Shown: positions 8,585 through 17,075 of the stretch, piece by piece
How the letters are laid out: each line of letters opens with the position of its first letter
Numbering within the stretch: the first letter of the stretch is position 1
NCBI RefSeq assembly: GCF_040530035.1
Contig: NZ_JBEWCD010000001.1
Span: 1,240,001-1,304,000, forward strand
Length of the DNA stretch: 64,000 nt
Direction of reading: 5' to 3'
Source of the DNA: Roseibium sp. HPY-6
Lineage (GTDB): Bacteria > Pseudomonadota > Alphaproteobacteria > Rhizobiales > Stappiaceae
Made by a program: the position numbers and the translations under genes
Notes under the pieces: model-generated
What the model was told of the DNA's origin: nothing
Database searches by the model: none
The model's input: the letters and a program-made list of their open reading frames with translations, nothing else

Positions 8585-8899
8585 ACGGCAGGGTTCGTGC
8601 GAAAAGCGGAACGCTGCGCTATCTCCCCCCTATACCATGGCAAATGCGCGGAGCAAGTGGTTTGCGCCGGCAAGCTTAAAAAGGCCTTGGAAAGTCGTCT
8701 TGGCGGCGCTGCCCTCGGCACGGCTTCAGATGGCCGGCGGCTTGGGTCTCCGCCCTTGCAACAGGAGCCCGGCGTCTGATCAGAAAACGCAAGTCTTGTT
8801 CACAGGAGGATCAAAAAGGTTCCGTTCGCAAAGAGCTTGGGGTCTAAATGGAACTGAAACCCAGCGCGACTCGCTGCAGTTGGAAATGCCGGAGCCACC
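8585..8899. other. Gap between tRNA and AI-2E-family gene
   Basis: GC-rich, no supported gene. It must hold the promoter of the minus-strand tRNA near 8590-8630 and that of the plus-strand exporter gene; I cannot assign either precisely. Confidence 0.4.
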
Positions 8900-9970
8900 A
8901 TGCGAAGTCCACTTCTGTCCGCCACGCTCACTGTCCTGCTCGTCTGCATGATTGGCTGGCTGCTTGTGGTCGGGCGCTCGCTGCTGCTGCCTTTCGTGAT
9001 CGCGCTCATCGTCTGGTACATGATCAACTCGCTCGCGCACGCCTTCCAGAAGATTCCGATCGGCCGCTGGCGGCTGCCCGGCTTCATTGCCTTCACCTTC
9101 GCGCTTCTGGCGATCTTCGCCGCGAGCACGGTCGTGCTCGACATCGTTACGGTGAACCTTGCCCAGCTTGCACAGGACGCCCCCACCTATCAGCGCCGCC
9201 TTGAGGAGATCTTCGATCAGTTCTCCTCCCATTTCGACTTGAACGACCCGATCGAACTGAAAGATCTGCTGCCGGACAGCGTCGTCCCGCGCATGGTGAC
9301 CGCCGGCGCCAGCCTCGTTACCACGCTGGCCGGTTCCGCCAGCCTCGTCTTTATTTACGTCCTGTTCTTGGTGCTGGAACAATCCACGTTCGACCGGAAA
9401 TTCGAGCGGCTGTTTTCCACGCCCGAGCGGGCGCAATCCGCCTTTGCGATCCGCGCTGAAATCAACCGCTCGATCATGCACTACTTTTCGATCAAGACAG
9501 CGGTTTCGGTCGCAACCGGCGCGCTCACCAGCCTCGTTCTCATTCTGATCGGCCTGCCCTACGCGGCGCTTTTCGGCTTCATCGCCTTTCTGCTCAATTA
9601 CATCCCGACCATCGGATCCCTGATCGGCGTCATCTTTCCGAGCCTGCTCGCGATCGTCTACTACGACACGCTGGGTCCGTTTTTTGCAATCGCAACCGGC
9701 CTCGGCCTCATCCAGTTCGCCGTCGGCAACCTGATCGAACCGAGGCTGATGGGATCCAACCTCAATCTGTCCGGTCTCGTCATCATGCTTTCCCTCGCCT
9801 TCTGGGGCGCGATCTGGGGTATCGTCGGCATGGTACTCTGCGTTCCGCTGACAGTGATGATTGTCATCGTCTGCGCCCGTTTCGAAAGCTCCCGGCCGAT
9901 CGCCGTTCTGCTTTCAGAAACCGGCGATGTCGGTTTGAAACAAACGAGCCTCGGCGAAAAGACAAGCTAG
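8900..9970 (+). CDS. AI-2E family transporter (PerM/TqsA-like)
   Basis: 356-residue integral membrane protein, the usual length for the family. Two N-terminal membrane segments, a soluble middle section (LAQDAPTYQRRLEEIFDQF) and a cluster of C-terminal hydrophobic segments including LLNYIPTIGSLIGVI and the GNLIEPRLMGSNLNLS region are all family hallmarks. A GGAG box lies just upstream of the ATG. Family members export autoinducer-2 or act as Na+/H+ antiporters, so the substrate cannot be told from the sequence. It stands alone on its strand. Confidence 0.9.
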   Translation: MRSPLLSATLTVLLVCMIGWLLVVGRSLLLPFVIALIVWYMINSLAHAFQKIPIGRWRLPGFIAFTFALLAIFAASTVVLDIVTVNLAQLAQDAPTYQRRLEEIFDQFSSHFDLNDPIELKDLLPDSVVPRMVTAGASLVTTLAGSASLVFIYVLFLVLEQSTFDRKFERLFSTPERAQSAFAIRAEINRSIMHYFSIKTAVSVATGALTSLVLILIGLPYAALFGFIAFLLNYIPTIGSLIGVIFPSLLAIVYYDTLGPFFAIATGLGLIQFAVGNLIEPRLMGSNLNLSGLVIMLSLAFWGAIWGIVGMVLCVPLTVMIVIVCARFESSRPIAVLLSETGDVGLKQTSLGEKTS

Positions 9971-10105
9971 CTTGCCTTGTGAAGCGGAACCGCGCTCAGG
10001 CGCATGGTCCCGGAAATGAACGGAAGCTGAACCGGAGAGCCTTATCGACGCCGCATTGACCGACAATCTTCCGCTCAAGTCACATTCTGTTGAAAGGAAT
10101 TTTTA

Positions 10106-10867
10106 ATGACACTTTTTTTGACCACTCCGCATCACGCAATAAGCACATTCATTCGCGGCACGTCCCTTGCCGCCTTCTTTGGCGCTGCCCTTCTCATGGC
10201 AACACCCAGCCTTGCGCAAGATGCCCACGCGTCCACGGGCACAATCACCATGGAAGGTATTGGCTCCGTGGCCGTTGCTCCGGATATGGCTGTTGTCTCA
10301 ACCAGCGTTGCGACCACTGCAAAGTCGGCATCCGACGCGCTTTCGGAGAACTCCGCGGCGATTGCAAAGGTTATCGAAGCGGTCAAGGCAGCGGGTATCG
10401 AGGCCAAGGACATCCAGACAGAGGGCTTCGGCATTTATCCGCGTTACGAACGCATCTCGGGCACCTCCGATCGCCAGCCTAAGATTGTGGGCTACGAAGT
10501 ACGCAACGGCATTGAAGTCAACGTCCGTGACCTCGACAAGCTCGGCGGATTGCTGACGATTGCCGTCGAAAGCGGGGCAAATTCAGTCGGCAACATCCGC
10601 TTTGAAGTCAGCGACCCGGAAGACAAGCTTGACGAGGCAAGGAAGGCTGCCGTGGACGCTGCCCGTAAAAAAGCGGAAACCTTTGCAAGCGCCGCGGGCG
10701 TTGAACTTGGGAATATCCTGTCGATTACCGAGAGCAATGTACAGCGACCCGCCCTTGGCCAGACACGGGCTCTGAACTTTGGCGCTGCTGCACCGGGAGC
10801 GGCGCCAATTGAAGCAGGCGAAGAAACCATCAGCGCCAATGTCACGATCCGTTGGGCGCTCAAATAA
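10106..10867 (+). CDS. SIMPL (DUF541) domain periplasmic protein
   Basis: 253 residues. A signal peptide (about residues 1-37, ending near ATPSLAQDA) is followed by a SIMPL domain: an ITMEGIGSVAVAPDMAVVS opening, a central GYEVRNGIEVNVRDLDKLG segment and a GAAPIEAGEETISANVTIRW end. This family includes E. coli YggE, linked to reduced oxidative stress; its biochemical role is unsettled. AAAGGAA upstream of the ATG is the likely ribosome binding site. It is monocistronic. Confidence 0.9.
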   Translation: MTLFLTTPHHAISTFIRGTSLAAFFGAALLMATPSLAQDAHASTGTITMEGIGSVAVAPDMAVVSTSVATTAKSASDALSENSAAIAKVIEAVKAAGIEAKDIQTEGFGIYPRYERISGTSDRQPKIVGYEVRNGIEVNVRDLDKLGGLLTIAVESGANSVGNIRFEVSDPEDKLDEARKAAVDAARKKAETFASAAGVELGNILSITESNVQRPALGQTRALNFGAAAPGAAPIEAGEETISANVTIRWALK

Positions 10868-10975
10868 GATCTTGCAGCGGCGGGCCGGAGGCAGGTATGT
10901 GTCTCTTCCCCGCCGCAGCAAACACTCTTTTCCCGTGATTATCGACCCTGATCAGCGTCGCGCCGATGCACTTTC

Positions 10976-11563
10976 TCAAAACGTCCTGTGCCAGACTTGC
11001 ATCGGCTTCTCGGTTTCACCCGCATCACCGATGTCCTGCCAGGGGAAGGTGACGATAACACCGTTCATTTTCTCATATCCGCGCTTGCGCCAGAACGGAT
11101 CGAGAGGCCGATAGTCAGCTGGCCGTTTGGGATGATTGTCCGGCCGTATGACCGCGCAAAACGTCGCCTGCTCGAAGCCAAGCTTGCGCGCATGCGCCTC
11201 GCGCTCGTCGAAGAACAGGTGCCCCACACCTTGACCGCGATAGGCAGGATCAAGAACGGATTCAGCCAGATAGAAAATCCTGGTGGGATCGTAGCCGCGC
11301 TCTTTCAGGGGTGCTTGAAAGGCTTCAAATTCGTCTCCGAGCGGTTCCCCGGTCGCAGCACCGACCAGCGTTTCTCCGTCATAGGCTCCCACGATAACCG
11401 CTCCGTCCGTTTCGGCATAGCGCTGCAGGTATTTGGCTTCGTAGTCCATTGAGCCTTCGTAGAGATAAGGCCAGTCGCGAAACACGGAAATTCTGAGCCG
11501 GGCGAGATCGTCCAGCGCATCTTTCAGCCCCTCGCCTGTCAGGATCCTGATATCAACCGGCAC
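10976..11563 (-). CDS. GNAT family N-acetyltransferase
   Basis: 195 residues with the GNAT core: a variable N-terminal half, then LAESVLDPAYRGQGVGHLFF, where the RGQGVG loop would bind acetyl-CoA pyrophosphate, and the following helix. The C-terminal FWRKRGYEKMNGV is also typical. The acceptor substrate is unknown. It is transcribed away from speD. Confidence 0.85.
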   Translation of the reverse strand: MPVDIRILTGEGLKDALDDLARLRISVFRDWPYLYEGSMDYEAKYLQRYAETDGAVIVGAYDGETLVGAATGEPLGDEFEAFQAPLKERGYDPTRIFYLAESVLDPAYRGQGVGHLFFDEREAHARKLGFEQATFCAVIRPDNHPKRPADYRPLDPFWRKRGYEKMNGVIVTFPWQDIGDAGETEKPMQVWHRTF

Positions 11564-11748
11564 GACTAACCCTCTCTAAAAGCGGAACGAATTTCTGAGC
11601 CGTCTGAGCAGCCCGGTGACTTTCATATCAGCATTGCAATTTCTGCAGCAAAATTTTGCAGATTTCCCATTGAGATTAAACACTCTTTTCTGTATGGAGT
11701 GCGCTCCGGAAATAATGCCGGGGACATCTGCTGGTTTGGGAGAGCGAT

Positions 11749-12306
11749 ATGGAAAGCAACGCCCTCTTCGAACTGGGGATGGACTTGGAGGCTCGTGTAG
11801 CAGAAGACGCAGTTTGCGTTGCCGAGCCAAGAAGCACCACCCAGAAGGAAGAAAACGTTTCGACCGCGGCCGTTGGCGTCTACGCAGACGACCGCCTGGA
11901 TCACTTCATTCAGAAGGAAGGGGTCCACTGCGCTGGTGCGCATTTGATAATTGATCTGTACGATGCCGAAAGGCTCGACGATCTGGCTCATGTCGAACAG
12001 GCTCTGAGGACCTGTGTCGAGGAGGCAGGCGCAACACTGTTGCACATTCACTTGCACCCGTTTGAACCGACCGGTGTATCGGGCGTTGCCGTGCTCGCGG
12101 AAAGTCATATTTCCGTTCACACCTGGCCCGAGGCCGGATACGCGGCTTTCGATGTCTTCATGTGCGGCGATGCCAAGCCTGAAAAATGCGTCGACGTGCT
12201 GCGCGAGGCCTTCAACCCGGGCAAGACTGCGGTCTCGGAACTGCTGCGCGGACGCGAAGTTGCCAACCAGCTCTCCAAGCCGCACACGCTGGAAGCGGCG
12301 GAATGA
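11749..12306 (+). CDS. speD: S-adenosylmethionine decarboxylase proenzyme
   Basis: 185 residues. It decarboxylates SAM to supply the aminopropyl group for spermidine. The prokaryotic-type pyruvoyl enzyme site is clear: LAESHISVHTWPE contains the Glu-Ser bond that self-cleaves to make the pyruvoyl group. CAGAHLIIDLYDAE and FMCGDAKPEKCVDVL also match the family. The N-terminal ~55 residues are longer than in short bacterial SpeH proteins, so a downstream start (for example near 11860) is possible. Its stop overlaps the speE start by 4 bp. Confidence 0.92.
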   Translation: MESNALFELGMDLEARVAEDAVCVAEPRSTTQKEENVSTAAVGVYADDRLDHFIQKEGVHCAGAHLIIDLYDAERLDDLAHVEQALRTCVEEAGATLLHIHLHPFEPTGVSGVAVLAESHISVHTWPEAGYAAFDVFMCGDAKPEKCVDVLREAFNPGKTAVSELLRGREVANQLSKPHTLEAAE

Positions 12307-13175
12307 GCGACGGTCTGGTTTTCAACGAAACCCTCTACCCGGGGGTTCAGGTCAGCTACAGCTGCAGTGAAATCCTCTATCAGGAAAAAACGGAGCACCA
12401 GGATCTGGTGCTCTTTTCCAATCCGGTCTTCGGCAAGATCCTGATGCTGGACGGGGTGACCCAGGTCACGACCGCGGACGAATTCATCTATCACGAGATG
12501 ATGTCGCACGTTCCGATCATAGCCCATGGCGCCGCACGCAACGTTCTGATCGTCGGTGGCGGCGATTGCGGTCTTGCCGAGGAAGTGCTGAAACACGCCT
12601 CCGTGGAGAATCTGGTTCAGGTGGAAATCGATGCCTCCGTGGTCGAGTTTTCCAAGGAGCACTTTAAAGACTTCAACAAGGGCGTCCTGGACGACGCGCG
12701 CTTTGAACTTGTCATCGCCGACGGCATGAAGTTTTCCGCCGAAACAGACCGGCGTTTCGATGTGGTGATTGTCGACAGCACCGATCCGCACGGGCCAGGT
12801 GCCGTCCTCTTTTCCGAAGAGTTCTACCGCAATGTGCACCGGATGCTGAAGCCTGGCGGCGTTCTTGTGACCCAGAATGGCGTCCCGTTCCTGCAGCGGG
12901 ACGAGCTGGTCACAAGCGTTGCGCGGTTCTCGCGCATCTTCAAGGACGCAGCCGCCTATATCGCAGCGATTCCGACCTATTTCGGCGGTCACATGACCCT
13001 CGGCTGGGCATCCGACAATCCGGACCTGCGCAAACAGGCGGCTTCGGTACTTCAGGAACGCTTTGACGCACAGGGTTTTGAGACCCGCTACTACACGCCG
13101 GACGTTCACGCAGCCGCATTTGCGCTGCCGAAGTTCATTTTGGACGCGGTCGAGGACGGCCGGGCGCAGGCTTAG
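12303..13175 (+). CDS. speE: Spermidine synthase
   Basis: 290 residues from the ATG at 12303, coupled to speD by an ATGA overlap. An upstream in-frame start would read through speD and was rejected. It transfers aminopropyl from decarboxylated SAM to putrescine. The nucleotide-binding motif reads GGGDCGLAEEVLKH, where most members have GGGDGG. The catalytic acid region VDSTDPHGPG and Q-x4-LF-type segments (LFSEEFYRNV, TQNGVPFLQ) are present. With the Pot-type importer at the window start, this gives both uptake and synthesis of polyamines. Confidence 0.93.
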   Translation: MSDGLVFNETLYPGVQVSYSCSEILYQEKTEHQDLVLFSNPVFGKILMLDGVTQVTTADEFIYHEMMSHVPIIAHGAARNVLIVGGGDCGLAEEVLKHASVENLVQVEIDASVVEFSKEHFKDFNKGVLDDARFELVIADGMKFSAETDRRFDVVIVDSTDPHGPGAVLFSEEFYRNVHRMLKPGGVLVTQNGVPFLQRDELVTSVARFSRIFKDAAAYIAAIPTYFGGHMTLGWASDNPDLRKQAASVLQERFDAQGFETRYYTPDVHAAAFALPKFILDAVEDGRAQA

Positions 13176-13189
13176 GTCTGCGCCCTTTT
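13162..13189 (+). terminator. Intrinsic terminator of speD-speE
   Basis: Perfect 8-bp stem GGGCGCAG / CTGCGCCC with an 8-nt loop, followed by TTTTC. The speE stop codon lies in the loop. Confidence 0.75.
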
Positions 13190-13208
13190 CCTGAAAAATG
13201 ATTTCATA

Positions 13209-15458
13209 TCACCCGCCAGGTTGGCCCTGCACCTGCTGTTCGATGGCATCCATGGCTGCCGCGGTGGCTTTTTCCCTGTCGCTTTCACTCAGGTCTTCAC
13301 CGCCGATGACTTCGACTTTGACATTGCGCTGCGCGAAGTTGATGCCCGCCTTTTCGAATTCGTCCCGGATCCGCTGATAGGCATCACGTCTGATGGTCCA
13401 TTGCCCGCCGGGCTTGGTCATGAACTTGACGCCGACAACCATGTTGAATTCTTCCATCCGCCGGACGCCCTGGAACTTCAATGGCTGGAGGAAATTGTCG
13501 CCATAGTCCTCATTCGCCTGCAGCTCTTCATTGATATTCTTGACGATTTTCTTGGCAAGCTTGAGGTCGGTGTCAAACGGAACCCTGAACTCCAGCTTCA
13601 TCATCACCCAGTCGCGGCTGTAGTTGGTGAGCGACTTCAACTCGCCGAACGGAATGGTGTGAACCGCGCCGCGATGGTGCCGCAGTTGAAGTGACCGGAT
13701 AGACATGGATTCCACCGTGCCCCTGATGTCACCCATCTCGATATACTCGCCGACGCGAAAGGCGTCGTCGATCAGGAAGAAGACACCGGACACGATATCG
13801 CGCACCAGGGCCTGTGCGCCGAAACCGACGGCGAGGCCAACAACGCCCGCCCCTGCCAGCAACGGGGTGATGTTGATGCCCATCGATGACAGGCCGATAA
13901 GGGCCACCATCACCAGAATGGTGACCAGCACGACTTTCTTGATCAAGGGCAGCAGCGTCGCCATTCGGGCTTCGGGACCGGGTGCAATACCCGGCTGAAG
14001 TTTCGGCATCGCCGCCATGCGCCGGTCGATTGCGGTTTTTGTCGCAGTCCAGATCAGATCGCCGATGAGGAACGCGACCATGATGTCGATCAGGACCCGC
14101 ACCATTTGCGCAGGCGTTGAATTGATGGCGGACATGTTCCAGGGCTGCACACCCCAGAAGAGGCCAATGCAAATCACCGCCGAGACAACAACGACGAACC
14201 GGCCAAGACGGACCGCGACGGGCAGATAAATCCCGTGCGCATCTTTCGTGGCCTCTTCGGGTTCGCCTGTTTCGGCGGGCTCATCCGTCTCCACGGAATC
14301 CACCGTGTCTCCGGTTTCGTCCGCCTCACTGGCTTCGCCGGCAAGGTCTTCCGGCTCTTCGTCCGGCCGGTTTTCGCGAAAGGCCTGTTCGATAGTCTTG
14401 CGGACAATTCGCTCTGTCGGCACGAGCAGAGCGACAACGGCAAGCGTTCCTGCCGCGCTTTCCGCACCGATCAGCCAGAGCACGAACAGCATCAGCAATA
14501 CGAACGTGCCAACCACGGGCATCAGGATGGATCGGCCTTGCAGCTCGCTGCCCGAATACATGAGCCAGAGCAATCCAATGGCGAGCAAAGTGGCTGCTGC
14601 CGCTGCAGAAATGTCAATTGCGAGACCGACGGGTTCGTTGCGTCCAAGGTGAACGATGGTCTCCGAGAGATTGCTGCCGAAGAGCAAGATCGCCGACGTC
14701 ACCATGACGCCGAGATAGAGAATCTGCGCGTTTGTGCGCGACAGAGGCATCAACCGCAGGGTTTCAACACGCGGTGCCAGCGCAAACAGCGCAAAGGCTG
14801 CAATCGCACGCAAAATGACAAGCGATACGAGGAGTTCTAGGACAAACTCCCGTGCATTGGGAGGCCAATCGAAAATGACGAACGTTCCGATCGTCCCGAT
14901 CGAAAAAAACAAGGCCCCGCCGGAGACGAGCGCAAGCCTTGTGACTGCCGAGCGCGCCTTGTCGAAGTAACTGTCCGATCGGCCGAGTTCAATGCGCCGC
15001 CGGAAGTAACCGGCGTATCTCCAGTAGAGCCATTCGAGCCCGGCGCCGACAAAGATGAAAATGATCAGAAGGACAACGAAGTTCAGCTGCTGTCTGGGTG
15101 CTAAACCCTCCTGCCAGGTTTGCGAAATAATCGCCGGGGCATCCGGCAGCAGGGCCAGCGATGCCCCGACCAGTTGCACGCGGTCCTCAATTTCGTTGAG
15201 CCCCTGCTGCACGGCCTCGCGGAAAGTCTGGTTTTGTATCGTACCGTCGTTGAGCCCGTCTGCCCGTTGTTGCAGCCAGTTGACAATGGCGGGGTCGGCC
15301 AAAAGACGTGCAAGTTCCTTTATGTCGTTCGGCGATGGTTCTGCCGCCGGCGCCTCGGTTTCTGAAGCGCCCGCGCCCGGCAGGAGCATTTGCGCCGAAG
15401 CAGGCGCAATCGATTGGACACTCAGCACGAGAAAGAGTGCCGTCAAAAACCTGATCAT
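13209..15458 (-). CDS. Mechanosensitive ion channel family protein (MscS/MscK-like)
   Basis: 749 residues. A signal peptide leads into a periplasmic segment, several membrane helices, an acidic cytoplasmic loop (about residues 370-410, rich in Glu, Asp and Ala), then more helices. The MscS core is clear: the pore-lining AGAGVVGLAVGFGAQALVRD helix, the beta domain (IEMGDIRGTVESMSIRS) and the C-terminal alpha/beta domain. Family members open under membrane tension and release solutes on hypo-osmotic shock. Its start overlaps the stop of the membrane ferredoxin gene by 4 bp, so the two are expressed together, which is not an obvious pairing. Confidence 0.9.
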   Translation of the reverse strand: MIRFLTALFLVLSVQSIAPASAQMLLPGAGASETEAPAAEPSPNDIKELARLLADPAIVNWLQQRADGLNDGTIQNQTFREAVQQGLNEIEDRVQLVGASLALLPDAPAIISQTWQEGLAPRQQLNFVVLLIIFIFVGAGLEWLYWRYAGYFRRRIELGRSDSYFDKARSAVTRLALVSGGALFFSIGTIGTFVIFDWPPNAREFVLELLVSLVILRAIAAFALFALAPRVETLRLMPLSRTNAQILYLGVMVTSAILLFGSNLSETIVHLGRNEPVGLAIDISAAAAATLLAIGLLWLMYSGSELQGRSILMPVVGTFVLLMLFVLWLIGAESAAGTLAVVALLVPTERIVRKTIEQAFRENRPDEEPEDLAGEASEADETGDTVDSVETDEPAETGEPEEATKDAHGIYLPVAVRLGRFVVVVSAVICIGLFWGVQPWNMSAINSTPAQMVRVLIDIMVAFLIGDLIWTATKTAIDRRMAAMPKLQPGIAPGPEARMATLLPLIKKVVLVTILVMVALIGLSSMGINITPLLAGAGVVGLAVGFGAQALVRDIVSGVFFLIDDAFRVGEYIEMGDIRGTVESMSIRSLQLRHHRGAVHTIPFGELKSLTNYSRDWVMMKLEFRVPFDTDLKLAKKIVKNINEELQANEDYGDNFLQPLKFQGVRRMEEFNMVVGVKFMTKPGGQWTIRRDAYQRIRDEFEKAGINFAQRNVKVEVIGGEDLSESDREKATAAAMDAIEQQVQGQPGG

Positions 15459-16639
15459 GCCGCGCCCTCGCTTTGCGATTCCGTTTCGGTAGCGGACGCC
15501 GTTGGCGTCTTTTCACGCAGCAAGGATTGATATTCGACGGGCGAGATCGTCGGCGGGAACACCCGCTCCACGGTGACACTCCCCCCTGTCGGCATTGCCT
15601 GGCACGCAAGGCGAACGCCTTCAGGCAACGACCGGCGGGTAAGTGTGTCCTTCTCGACACGGCTGGGAGCGGAGAGATTTTCAGCCCCCTCCAGAACACG
15701 GACTGCGCAAGAGCCGCAGCGGCCGCGCGCACCGCAAAGCGCGGCATGGGACGTGTCCATTGACTGAGCGGTTTCAAGAATACTGATACCGGCGGACCGC
15801 TTGATGGTCGGACCGTCTTTGTAGGTCAGGGAGACATCCGCCCCCTTTCCCCACACCCGGACTGCCCTTGCGGCCAAAACGACCGCGACGATGCCGGCGT
15901 ACCACCACAAGACATCGGTCTGAATCTGCATCAGTCGTTCGCCAACCGAACTGTATGCTGTAGCGGACTCGCGAACCGGCGCCATGTATTCAGGGTCGCC
16001 GCTGTTCGCAATCAGGATTTTTCCCGATTCAACAAAACCCAGGAGAGCTGTGACCGGAATGATAACGGCGAACGGGTAGGAAAACGTGGCGTATCGGCCC
16101 CACCAGTTTTGGACCTGCATCCATAGGAAAAGCCCGTAGCAGGCATGGACCCAAATCACGATCAGGGCGACGACCTGCTGAATGCCCAGCTGCGGCACGA
16201 ACATCCAGTAGACGGCAAGCACCCATTTGAAGCCGACATGCGTGTCGGTCATCATCGGGCCGACAACCGTGCCCATGATATGAGGCAACAACAGAGGGAC
16301 AATCGCGAGACCGAGCACGGCCTGAATACTGTCTCCCCAGTTGAAAAACAGTCTGTTTCGCCAAAAAAGCGTCCAGAGCCCCAGACCGGCGTGGGCGAAA
16401 AAACTCAAGATCAGGAGGGGACCACCGACGGGATTGGCGAACAGCCCCATGAGGTAGACACTTGCCTCTTCCATGGCTTCAATCGATCGAAGGCCAAACG
16501 CCAGAGTAAGCAAATGTCCAGTCACAAACACAAACAGGACCAAGCCGCTTGCGATGCGAAGTTTGCTGATCATGTTCCTTGTCCACTCCGCCCTGTTTTC
16601 AAACCGACGCAGCCCGCCACGCTGAAGGCGAGCCAACAT
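15455..16639 (-). CDS. Membrane protein with C-terminal 2Fe-2S ferredoxin domain
   Basis: 394 residues. The first ~270 form a multi-helix membrane region resembling the cytochrome b-like/fumarate reductase membrane fold, with histidines in hydrophobic helices (VTGHLLTLAFG, FFAHAGLGLW, VWVHACYG-like) that could bind heme. Residues about 285-370 are a plant-type ferredoxin with the cluster motif LCGARGRCGSC (C-x5-C-x2-C) and a distal Cys in RLACQ. Related alphaproteobacterial proteins carry a C-terminal nucleotide cyclase; here the protein ends shortly after the ferredoxin. A downstream ATG at 16573 (MISKLRIASG) is an alternative start. Confidence 0.8.
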   Translation of the reverse strand: MLARLQRGGLRRFENRAEWTRNMISKLRIASGLVLFVFVTGHLLTLAFGLRSIEAMEEASVYLMGLFANPVGGPLLILSFFAHAGLGLWTLFWRNRLFFNWGDSIQAVLGLAIVPLLLPHIMGTVVGPMMTDTHVGFKWVLAVYWMFVPQLGIQQVVALIVIWVHACYGLFLWMQVQNWWGRYATFSYPFAVIIPVTALLGFVESGKILIANSGDPEYMAPVRESATAYSSVGERLMQIQTDVLWWYAGIVAVVLAARAVRVWGKGADVSLTYKDGPTIKRSAGISILETAQSMDTSHAALCGARGRCGSCAVRVLEGAENLSAPSRVEKDTLTRRSLPEGVRLACQAMPTGGSVTVERVFPPTISPVEYQSLLREKTPTASATETESQSEGAA

Positions 16640-17075
16640 CCCATGCGTCCTGACCGTATCACGATGATTTCGTTGATGGTTAGTGCATTGAAGTCACTCA
16701 TTCCACTGAAACGACCGGCACAAGCGAGTGAACTGCGAAGAGGCGCAATTCTGCGTATTACTTTCTTAGCGGCTTCCGGAAAAGTTGTGTCACCGGCAGG
16801 CGGTTCAGTGTCCGCGCGAACCTTTCACCAAGGTGATGGCAAATCGGATTGCTGTTTACCTCTTGCGCAGACCAATTTTGTTGAACATGCCCCTACCGGT
16901 CTCCGTGAGTCTGTTTTCGGCCGGATTTTTCCGGCATCTGACAGGTGAATCCAGCACCTTGTGGAACAGCCGCAGGGGCAGCACCAGCTTTCGCAATGCG
17001 TTGCTGTTGACCGCCCATACCGGTTCTCAGTATGCGCCTGGCACGCCGGCCGGGCTCAAAGCTGCACCCCGGCGC
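16640..17075. other. Intergenic gap, minus-strand promoter region of the ferredoxin-MscS pair
   Basis: No supported gene. Short open frames on the plus strand (for example 16785-17141) show no protein character and run into the MCP gene. No clear hairpin followed by T residues was found. Confidence 0.4.
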
